NCBI GenBank assembly: GCA_017396725.1
Contig: JAFQLA010000238.1
Span: 1-9,570, forward strand
Reading direction: 5' to 3'
Length of the DNA stretch: 9,570 bases
DNA from: Oscillospiraceae bacterium
GTDB lineage: Bacteria > Bacillota_A > Clostridia > Oscillospirales > Oscillospiraceae
The translations under genes and the position numbers were made by a program. The notes under the pieces were generated by a model that searched no databases, was not told the DNA's origin, and saw only the letters and a program-made list of their open reading frames with translations. Shown piece by piece: positions 1 through 4,833 of this stretch (position 1 is the first letter of the stretch; each line of letters opens with the position of its first letter).

Positions 1-407
1 GCGATGCTATGATGAAGTACCGCGTGCATTCCTGCACCGATGTAACGGGCTTTGGCCTTATGGGTCATACTTTTGAGATGGCACAGGGCTCTGATGTGGA
101 GATCACCCTGCATGTGGACGCTATTGACCTCATTCCTGAGGCGCTGGAACTGGCCCGCATGGGTATTCTGCCTGCCGGTATGTACCGCAACCGCAACTTT
201 GCTGAAGCTGCTGTGGATGCAGGTGATGTGGAACTTGCCAAGCAGGATATGCTCTACGATCCCCAGACTGCAGACGGCCTGCTCATCGCAGTAGATCCCG
301 AAGATGCAGACGCACTTTATGAAGACCTTAAGGGCGCCGTCCCCAGCGCGCAGCGCATCGGTACGGTAGAAGCATACAGCGGAGGTAAGCGAATCAAGCT
401 CCGCTGA
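1..407 (+). CDS. selD: Selenide, water dikinase (selenophosphate synthetase), C-terminal part
   Basis: This is the 3' end of selD; the reading frame is open at the left edge (codons from position 3), so roughly the first 60% of the protein is missing. SelD uses ATP to turn selenide into selenophosphate, the selenium donor for selenocysteine and selenouridine synthesis in the cytoplasm. The visible ~134 residues contain the family hallmark CTDVTGFGLMGH at the start of the AIRS/PurM C-terminal domain, then the conserved LPAGMYRN and DPQTADGLLIAV stretches, and end in the usual way a few residues after the IGTV segment. The catalytic Cys or Sec near the N-terminus lies outside the window, so it cannot be said whether this SelD is itself a selenoprotein. 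The gene ends 16 bases before the LysR gene, which suggests one transcript. The TGA stop looks like a true stop because the preceding sequence completes the domain. Confidence 0.95.
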   Translation, partial: DAMMKYRVHSCTDVTGFGLMGHTFEMAQGSDVEITLHVDAIDLIPEALELARMGILPAGMYRNRNFAEAAVDAGDVELAKQDMLYDPQTADGLLIAVDPEDADALYEDLKGAVPSAQRIGTVEAYSGGKRIKLR

Positions 408-423
408 TCAGAGGAGAGAGATT

Positions 424-1329
424 ATGCTGGATATCAGCCTGAAACAACTGGAAGTATTTGAAGCCGTGGCGCAGTACGGCAGTTTTACCGTTGCGGCGGA
501 AAAACTGTATCTGAGCCAGTCCACCATCAGCTCCCATGTGAACTTGCTGGAGCAGGCATTGGGTGTGCAGCTTTTTTTGCGCGCGTCCCGCAAAAAGGTG
601 GAGTTGACAGAAGACGGTCAGCGTCTTTTGGGCCATGTGCACAGTATCCTTGACCAGTGCCGTGCGCTGGTGGAGGATGTCAGCAACCACCGGGCGGAAG
701 AATTGCGCATCGGTGCTTCCAGTGTGCCGGCAGAAGCGATCCTGCCTGAGATCGTGGCCGGTTTCATGCAGCAGGAGCAGGGCTGCTGCTGCGTTATCAA
801 AAAGGGTGACAGCGCAAAGGTGCATACTATGCTGATCAAAGACGAGATCCAGATCGGCTTTGTGGGTATGGTGCTCGATCGCCAGAATCTGGTGTATGAG
901 CCTGTTGCGGAAGATCATCTGGTGCTGGTAACAGCGAATCAGCCGCGTTACGCCGCTATGCTCAGCCGCGGTTTTACCGGCGAGGATCTGCTGGGCGAAC
1001 CTATGGTGCTGCGTGAACAGGGCTCCGGTACACTTCTTGCCATCAATCAGTATCTGGAAGACCGTGGGATGGATGCGGGCGATATCCGTGTGGTAGGCCG
1101 CATGGAGAGCCCGGAAGCTATCGTGAACGCGGTAGCCGCAGGTATGGGCGTTTCCATCCTCTCTGACCGTACGGTGGAAAAGCGTGTGGCAGCGGGTGAG
1201 CTTTTGCAGTTCCCGCTCCATGGCGATATGGTGACTCGCAAACTATACATGGTCTATAAGAATCGTCCCAAGGCAAACCGGATCTACAGTGACTTCATTA
1301 ATTTTGTGAAGAAAAGAAATCGGGGATAA
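424..1329 (+). CDS. LysR-family transcriptional regulator, probably selenium-metabolism associated
   Basis: A 301-residue LysR-type regulator of normal length. The N-terminal winged helix-turn-helix spans about residues 6-66 (LKQLEVF, then AAEKLYLSQSTISSHV as recognition region, LGVQLFLR and LTEDG). The periplasmic-binding-protein-like effector domain follows from about residue 90, with the typical GIGFVG-like, LREQGSGT and VAAGMGVSIL segments. It is most like the LysR/CysB/CysL-type group. A LysR subfamily is known to co-occur with selD and yedE genes, and position here (between selD and yedE) fits that group. The start is set by a strong GAGGAG at 411-416, 7 bases before the ATG. It likely shares a transcript with selD. 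The expected target is the yedE promoter immediately downstream, but the ligand (a selenium or sulfur compound, or a metabolic precursor) cannot be read from sequence. Confidence 0.9.
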   Translation: MLDISLKQLEVFEAVAQYGSFTVAAEKLYLSQSTISSHVNLLEQALGVQLFLRASRKKVELTEDGQRLLGHVHSILDQCRALVEDVSNHRAEELRIGASSVPAEAILPEIVAGFMQQEQGCCCVIKKGDSAKVHTMLIKDEIQIGFVGMVLDRQNLVYEPVAEDHLVLVTANQPRYAAMLSRGFTGEDLLGEPMVLREQGSGTLLAINQYLEDRGMDAGDIRVVGRMESPEAIVNAVAAGMGVSILSDRTVEKRVAAGELLQFPLHGDMVTRKLYMVYKNRPKANRIYSDFINFVKKRNRG

Positions 1330-1334
1330 TTTGA

Positions 1335-1347
1335 TTGATAAAATCGA
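1335..1347. promoter_or_regulatory. Candidate LysR-type T-N11-A binding box
   Basis: TTGAT and ATCGA flank three A residues (1335-1339 and 1343-1347), giving an imperfect dyad with four of five pairs and the T-N11-A spacing typical of LysR-family recognition sites. Its centre lies about 72 bases upstream of the predicted yedE transcription start, close to where LysR activators usually have their main recognition site. A second dyad, GTTATT/AATAAC at 1358-1363 and 1383-1388, lies between it and the promoter and overlaps the -35 box. The region is AT-rich, so chance matches are possible. Confidence 0.3.
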
Positions 1348-1377
1348 TTAAATTGCAGTTATTATCGTTTATTTGAT

Positions 1378-1406
1378 TTGAGAATAACGCGTGTGTGATT
1401 TAAAAT
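1378..1406 (+). promoter_or_regulatory. Predicted SigA-type promoter for yedE-tusA
   Basis: TTGAGA at 1378-1383 (5 of 6 to TTGACA), a 17-base spacer, and TAAAAT at 1401-1406 (5 of 6 to TATAAT). The expected start is near 1412-1414, giving a leader of about 50 bases before the yedE ATG. The -10 hexamer overlaps the left arm of the palindrome at 1402-1438, so initiation would begin inside that palindrome. No experimental start is known; this is read from consensus match, spacing and position. Confidence 0.6.
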
Positions 1407-1438
1407 AGTGATGATGCAAAATGCGTCATCACTATTTT
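1402..1438 (+). terminator. Palindrome: terminator of selD-lysR overlapping the yedE promoter
   Basis: Bases 1402-1418 pair with 1422-1438: 17 pairs (one G-U) around an AAA loop. The outer stem is A-rich on the left and ends in a T-rich tract (1435-1439, then more T to 1444) on the right, as in an intrinsic terminator. It lies 73 bases after the lysR stop. The left arm includes most of the -10 box and the likely start point of yedE, so RNA made from the yedE promoter would lack most of that arm and could not form the full hairpin. It may thus stop read-through from selD-lysR without hindering yedE. It could also, or instead, be a repressor operator. Confidence 0.65.
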
Positions 1439-1461
1439 TATTTCTTACGAGGAGAGAGAAT

Positions 1462-2553
1462 ATGACTAAGAAAATCAATTGGCTTGTCATTCTGGCCGGC
1501 GCTGCCATCGGCGTTGCTGCCCTGATCCTGACTGCCTGTGGCAACCCCGCAAACATGGGTTTCTGCATTGCTTGCTTCCTTCGTGATATCGCAGGTGCTG
1601 TCGGCATGCACGGTGCTGCCAAGGTGCAGTATGTTCGTCCCGAAATCATCGGTCTGGTGCTGGGTGCTATGATCATGGCTCTGGCTACCAAGGAATTCAA
1701 GGCTAAGGCCGGTTCCTCCCCCGCAACCCGCTTCATTCTGGGCGTGTTCATGATGATCGGCGCTCTGGTATTCCTGGGCTGCCCCCTCCGCATGGTTATC
1801 CGTCTCGGCGGCGGTGACATGACCGGTCTTGCAGCACTGGTTGGCTTCATTGTTGGTATTCTGATTGGTATCGTGTTCCTGAAGAAGGGCTTCTCCCTGG
1901 GCCGTGCTTATGAGCTCAAGAAGGCTGAAGGCTTCGTTCTTCCCGGCATCATGGTTGCTCTGCTGGTTCTGCTCGTTGCAGTTCCCGCTGTACTTAAGTT
2001 CTCTGAAGAAGGCCCTGGCTCCAAGAAGGCTGCCATTGCCATCTCCCTGATCGTTGCTCTGATCGTTGGCGCTCTGTGCCAGCGCAGCCGTATGTGCATG
2101 GCCGGTGGTCTGCGTGACGCATTCATGCTCAAGGACTTCACCCTCCTCTCCGGCTTCCTTGCTATCTGGGTTGTGATCACCATCGGCAACCTGATCCTCG
2201 GCAAGTACAACTTCGGCGTTCTTTCTCAGCCCGTTGCTCACACTCAGTATCTGTGGAGCGCTCTGGGTATGGCTATCGTTGGTTGGGCTGCTATCCTGCT
2301 GGGCGGCTGCCCCCTGCGTCAGCTGATCCTCGCCGGCGAAGGCAATGGCGATGCTGCCATCACCATCATCGGCATGATCGTTGGTGCTGCTATCTCCCAT
2401 AACTTCGGCCTGGCCGGCGCTGCTGACTCCGTTACCGAAGCTGGCGAATATGTTGTCGGCGGTATCGGCAAGAACGGCATGATCGCTGTTGTTATCGGTC
2501 TCGTAGTTCTGCTGGTGATCAGTGTTGCTCACCTGCCCAAGAAGGAGGACTAA
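1462..2553 (+). CDS. yedE: YedE-family putative selenium (or thiosulfate-like) transporter
   Basis: A 363-residue polytopic inner-membrane protein of the YeeE/YedE (TsuA-like) family. Members with selenium genes are annotated as putative selenium transporters, while TsuA relatives import thiosulfate. The chain is a series of hydrophobic helices with two similar halves. The first carries FCIACFLRD (C35, C38) and GCPLRM (C107); the second carries MCMAGGLRD (C212) and GCPLRQ (C283). The Cys-to-Cys distance is 72 residues in the first half and 71 in the second. In TsuA such pore-lining cysteines bind the substrate. The start at 1462 is chosen because GAGGAG lies at 1449-1454; an upstream in-frame ATG at 1408 falls in the palindrome and lacks a good site. 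It is followed after 2 bases by the TusA-like gene. Codon use is very narrow (all Phe as TTC, nearly all Lys as AAG). The substrate remains inference from context. Confidence 0.88.
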   Translation: MTKKINWLVILAGAAIGVAALILTACGNPANMGFCIACFLRDIAGAVGMHGAAKVQYVRPEIIGLVLGAMIMALATKEFKAKAGSSPATRFILGVFMMIGALVFLGCPLRMVIRLGGGDMTGLAALVGFIVGILIGIVFLKKGFSLGRAYELKKAEGFVLPGIMVALLVLLVAVPAVLKFSEEGPGSKKAAIAISLIVALIVGALCQRSRMCMAGGLRDAFMLKDFTLLSGFLAIWVVITIGNLILGKYNFGVLSQPVAHTQYLWSALGMAIVGWAAILLGGCPLRQLILAGEGNGDAAITIIGMIVGAAISHNFGLAGAADSVTEAGEYVVGGIGKNGMIAVVIGLVVLLVISVAHLPKKED

Positions 2554-2555
2554 TC

Positions 2556-2759
2556 ATGGTTGACGCAAGAGGTTTTGCTTGCCCCATGCCCGTTCTGATG
2601 GTTCAGAAGGCCGTCAAGAAGGACTCCCCCGCTGAACTGGAAGTGTTGGTTGACAACAAGACTGCTGTTGAAAACGTTACCCGCTTCGCTTCCAATGCCG
2701 GTTACACCGTAACCTATGAAGCAGTTGGCAGTGACTTCTCCGTGAAGCTCACCAAGTAA
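2556..2759 (+). CDS. TusA-like sulfurtransferase (single-domain, YedF/TusA family)
   Basis: A 67-residue cytoplasmic protein of the TusA/SirA fold. The conserved N-terminal motif DARGFACPMPVL carries the reactive cysteine C9 in the CPxP sequence, the residue that holds a persulfide (or perselenide) in this family; the rest follows the beta-alpha-beta pattern with the V-DN-TAVENVTRFA segment. AAGGAGG at 2542-2548, inside the end of yedE, sets the start. Fusion or pairing of TusA-like domains with YedE/YeeE permeases is well known, and YedF proteins in selenium loci are about three times as long, with an extra C-terminal domain missing here. I infer that it takes the imported sulfur or selenium species from YedE and passes it on, possibly towards SelD. 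Codon use matches yedE and implies high expression. Plain TusA (tRNA thiolation) is the alternative. Confidence 0.85.
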   Translation: MVDARGFACPMPVLMVQKAVKKDSPAELEVLVDNKTAVENVTRFASNAGYTVTYEAVGSDFSVKLTK

Positions 2760-2787
2760 TTATTGCACTATCCTTCCTTTGCTTATA

Positions 2788-2828
2788 GGATCGCGGCGGA
2801 AAGACGATTTCCGCCGCGATTCGTTTTG
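2788..2828 (+). terminator. Intrinsic terminator after the yedE-tusA operon
   Basis: A GC-rich hairpin: 2790-2802 pairs perfectly with 2808-2820 (13 pairs, loop GACGA), extended by a G-U and a G-C pair at the base, followed by a short T-rich stretch (CGTTTT). It sits 28 bases after the tusA stop. The tail is weak for a canonical terminator, so it may work together with the next hairpin. Confidence 0.8.
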
Positions 2829-2835
2829 CGCAAAT

Positions 2836-2866
2836 AAAAAGAGGAGTCTCACGACTCCTCTTTTTT
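2836..2866. terminator. Bidirectional intrinsic terminator between tusA and dacA
   Basis: Bases 2836-2848 pair with 2853-2865 (13 pairs, loop TCAC). The stem core is GAGGAGTC/GACTCCTC with an A5 tract on the left and a T6 tract on the right, so a U tail is present on both strands. The minus-strand dacA stop lies 14 bases beyond it. It should end dacA transcripts and back up the preceding hairpin for plus-strand transcripts. Confidence 0.88.
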
Positions 2867-2879
2867 GCTTGTGAATGGA

Positions 2880-4238
2880 TTATCTGCGTCTGCCGCGGTA
2901 GTTGGAAACATGGCGGCGGGAAGAACCGTAGCGGTTCTTTCTGCGGCGCACGAAGAAGATACGGTAGAACAGGAATACTACGATCAAAGCTGCCAGCACG
3001 ATGGCTCCGATTTTCACAACGGGTTTTGCAAAGAATACGGAAAGCTGGTATTTCAGTGTCAGGAACTTGGAGGTGGAAACACTGGAATAAGCTACCAACT
3101 TTGCCGTGCCGCGGACTTCACCGTTATAGCTGATGGAAATTTCGCCGTAAGCGGTACCCTCAGTGACGGGGGCATTGACGGAATCCTGATAGAGCGTTAC
3201 GGTGCGGACAAGCTCTTCGGCGGTTATATCATTGGGAAGAGTAGCGCTGAGGGACACATCGGGGTGGAGGGCCACATAGCTTGCTTCATTGGAAAGGGCT
3301 ACGGGAAGCTCCTGGATCATTTCCGTGGAAGAGAGGATCTCCTGCACAGAGAAATTGTTGAAGCCCCACTCAAAAAGACGGGCGGTTTCCGTGAAGCTCT
3401 GGGTCTTGCGGGTGCCGTCTTCCAGATTCACGCGCTCAGCGCCCAAAACGACGCTGATGAGCTTTTTCTCGCCCTTCACAGCCGAGGAGACGAGGCAGTA
3501 GCCTGCGTCGGAAGTGTGGCCGGTTTTGACGCCCTGAGCGTATTCATACATGTAGCCAATGGCGTTCCAGTTATCCAGGAGACTGTTGGTGGTGTGGAAA
3601 GTACGCTCGGGGGAGAGATTGGTGGCGGGAACAGTGTAGGCGGTGGCGTTGCAGAATTCCATGAATTCCTCGTGCTGCATGGCTTCCTTGGTGATAAGGT
3701 AGATATCCCATGCGGAGGAGTAGTGGGAGAGATCATGAAGCCCCGTGGTATTGACATAATGGGTGTTCTCACAGCCCAGCTCGCTGACGCGGGCATTCAT
3801 GTCTTCCACGAAAGCACTGACAGAGCCGGAGACCTTTTCCGCCAGGATGTTGCACGCTTCATTGGCGGAGGCCACCATCATGCAGTACATAAGATCCCGC
3901 GCGCTGATGATCTCGCCCTCTTTGATGTTGGCGGTGCTGCCGTCAGCCGCAAGGCCTGCCAAAGCGGAGGCGGGGACGGTGATCATATCATCGTAGCTGA
4001 GCTTGCCTGCATCCACGGCCTCCATTACCAGAAGGGCGGTGGTGATTTTTGTGACAGAGGCGGGGTAGAGCTGCTGGTGTTCATTTTGCCCGTAGAGCAC
4101 CTCGCCTGTGTTGCCGTCCACCAGAACGGCGGCCTTGGCTGCCACATGCATCTCCTCAATAGCTGCTGCTCCGGGGAGATAGAGTGTGGAGAGCAGAAGG
4201 ATCAGTAAAAAAACAGATAAAAAACGACGGATTTTCAT
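2880..4238 (-). CDS. dacA: D-alanyl-D-alanine carboxypeptidase (low-molecular-weight PBP, DacA/DacF type)
   Basis: A 452-residue serine DD-carboxypeptidase that trims the terminal D-Ala from peptidoglycan stem peptides outside the membrane. All three penicillin-binding motifs are visible: SVTK (S61 nucleophile, K64), SAN (124-126) and KTG (238-240). A signal peptide covers about residues 1-26 (basic MKIRR, hydrophobic core, AAA before the cleavage site). The C-terminal beta-rich PBP5-type domain follows from about 285. The protein ends in a clear transmembrane helix (about 408-430) and a 22-residue tail with ten arginines, rather than only the amphipathic helix of classical PBP5. The start at 4238 puts the signal peptide at the N-terminus with a GAGAGAG site 5 bases upstream; a start at 4295 would add 19 non-conserved residues and spoil the signal sequence. 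It is transcribed against its neighbours from its own promoter. Confidence 0.94.
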   Translation of the reverse strand: MKIRRFLSVFLLILLLSTLYLPGAAAIEEMHVAAKAAVLVDGNTGEVLYGQNEHQQLYPASVTKITTALLVMEAVDAGKLSYDDMITVPASALAGLAADGSTANIKEGEIISARDLMYCMMVASANEACNILAEKVSGSVSAFVEDMNARVSELGCENTHYVNTTGLHDLSHYSSAWDIYLITKEAMQHEEFMEFCNATAYTVPATNLSPERTFHTTNSLLDNWNAIGYMYEYAQGVKTGHTSDAGYCLVSSAVKGEKKLISVVLGAERVNLEDGTRKTQSFTETARLFEWGFNNFSVQEILSSTEMIQELPVALSNEASYVALHPDVSLSATLPNDITAEELVRTVTLYQDSVNAPVTEGTAYGEISISYNGEVRGTAKLVAYSSVSTSKFLTLKYQLSVFFAKPVVKIGAIVLAALIVVFLFYRIFFVRRRKNRYGSSRRHVSNYRGRRR

Positions 4239-4257
4239 ATAAATCTCTCTCAATCTA

Positions 4258-4266
4258 TGGTATAAT
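4258..4266 (+). promoter_or_regulatory. Candidate extended -10 promoter for comEA-polA
   Basis: TGGTATAAT at 4258-4266 is a perfect -10 hexamer with the TG-N extension. The -35 position is poor (TATAAA at 4238-4243, 3 of 6, 17-base spacer), which is tolerated in extended -10 promoters. A start near 4273 would give comEA a leader of about 155 bases. A weaker TATAAC at 4399-4404, without a recognisable -35, is an alternative. Confidence 0.4.
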
Positions 4267-4396
4267 GTCGGCGGTGAATATGCCCGCTGCCCCAAAAGAT
4301 AGTGGTGCGCGGGAGGGAAATTCCCGATAATGAGCTGTTAATCCGTGAAAACTGCCGCTTTTAAGCGAAAACGGACAGATTTTCATATCTTTTTAC

Positions 4397-4425
4397 AGTA
4401 TAACAAATATTTCGCGGGAGTTCAA
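4397..4425 (-). promoter_or_regulatory. Predicted SigA-type promoter for dacA
   Basis: On the minus strand TTGAAC (4425-4420, 4 of 6) is followed after exactly 17 bases by TATACT (4402-4397, 5 of 6). Transcription would start near 4390 and give dacA a leader of about 150 bases. The -35 box lies directly upstream of the comEA start codon, overlapping its ribosome-binding region. Confidence 0.5.
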
Positions 4426-4427
4426 CT

Positions 4428-4802
4428 ATGAAAGAAAAATTGAAGGCCGCGGGAGTGGAAATCGCGTTTTTCTTTTTGACGATGGCTTTTCTCATTGCCT
4501 TTTTGCTGGCAGGCCGCGGAGAAGCGGGAGATCGGTTTGCCGCCTTTACGGTGGAGACCGGGGCGGGCCAAAGCGAAAGCGCGGAGGGCGCGGCGCAGAC
4601 GGTGGATATCAACACCGCCTCGGCGGAAGAGCTGGAACGGCTGCCGGGGATCGGCAGCAAACTGGCGGAGGAGATCGTGCTGTGGCGGCAGACAAACGGC
4701 CCCTTTATGCAAAAGGAAGATATTTTGCTGGTGGATGGCGTCAGCAGATCTGTTTACAATGACCTTGTGGATTATATCACCGTGAAGGGGAGCATCCCCT
4801 GA
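4428..4802 (+). CDS. ComEA-like helix-hairpin-helix protein, membrane anchored
   Basis: A 124-residue protein with an N-terminal hydrophobic helix (about residues 11-29) that would anchor it with the rest outside the membrane, a low-complexity Gly/Ala/Glu/Ser linker (about 32-57), and a C-terminal double helix-hairpin-helix domain (about 59-120). The signature VDINTASAEELERLPGIG starts at V59, with the second hairpin around the DILLVDGVS segment. ComEA is the double-stranded-DNA receptor of the competence uptake machinery. Classical Bacillus ComEA is about 205 residues and has an SLBB domain between anchor and HhH; that domain is absent here, so the DNA-uptake role is likely by homology but not certain. 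GGGAG at 4415-4419 precedes the ATG. polA starts 31 bases downstream and is probably co-transcribed. No comEC or comEB is seen in the window. Confidence 0.82.
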   Translation: MKEKLKAAGVEIAFFFLTMAFLIAFLLAGRGEAGDRFAAFTVETGAGQSESAEGAAQTVDINTASAEELERLPGIGSKLAEEIVLWRQTNGPFMQKEDILLVDGVSRSVYNDLVDYITVKGSIP

Positions 4803-4833
4803 GGTGTGGACTTGAAGAACGGAGGCAAAGCCC

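Larger units (their letters stand above)
4239..4427. other. Intergenic region between divergent dacA and comEA
   Basis: No gene is seen in these 189 bases. They contain the candidate promoters listed separately and several short dyads: CGGGA/TCCCG at 4310-4314 and 4322-4326, CGCTT/AAGCG at 4356-4360 and 4363-4367 inside a CCGT/ACGG pair at 4343-4346 and 4371-4374. None matches a riboswitch class that I can recognise. The region would be transcribed as the 5' leader of both genes if both predicted promoters are real. Confidence 0.6.

Noticed and set aside
405..476. TGA stop of selD read as selenocysteine
   Set aside because: The selD domain is complete at this point, and the extension would run through the lysR start without conserved sequence. 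No convincing SECIS-like hairpin was seen just downstream.
394..1221. 275-codon open frame on the minus strand across lysR
   Set aside because: It is the shadow of the LysR gene; no ribosome-binding site or recognisable domain.
1408..1461. Longer N-terminus for yedE from an ATG at 1408
   Set aside because: The ATG lies within the palindrome, before the predicted transcription start, with no Shine-Dalgarno site; 1462 has a strong one.
1438..2532. 364-codon open frame on the minus strand across yedE
   Set aside because: The translation is Asn/Gln/His/Asp-rich with no fold pattern. It results from the very narrow codon use of yedE on the other strand.
2865..4208. 447-codon open frame on the plus strand across dacA
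   Set aside because: It is antisense to a gene with all three PBP motifs. The Gly/His-rich translation shows no domain and the frame begins in the terminator region.
4239..4295. Upstream start for dacA adding 19 residues
   Set aside because: It would place polar residues ahead of the signal peptide and lacks a ribosome-binding site; 4238 begins with MKIRR followed by the hydrophobic core.
4267..4427. Riboswitch in the dacA/comEA intergenic region
   Set aside because: Only short dyads of 4-5 pairs are present, with no conserved core that I can match to a known class; neither gene is a usual riboswitch target.
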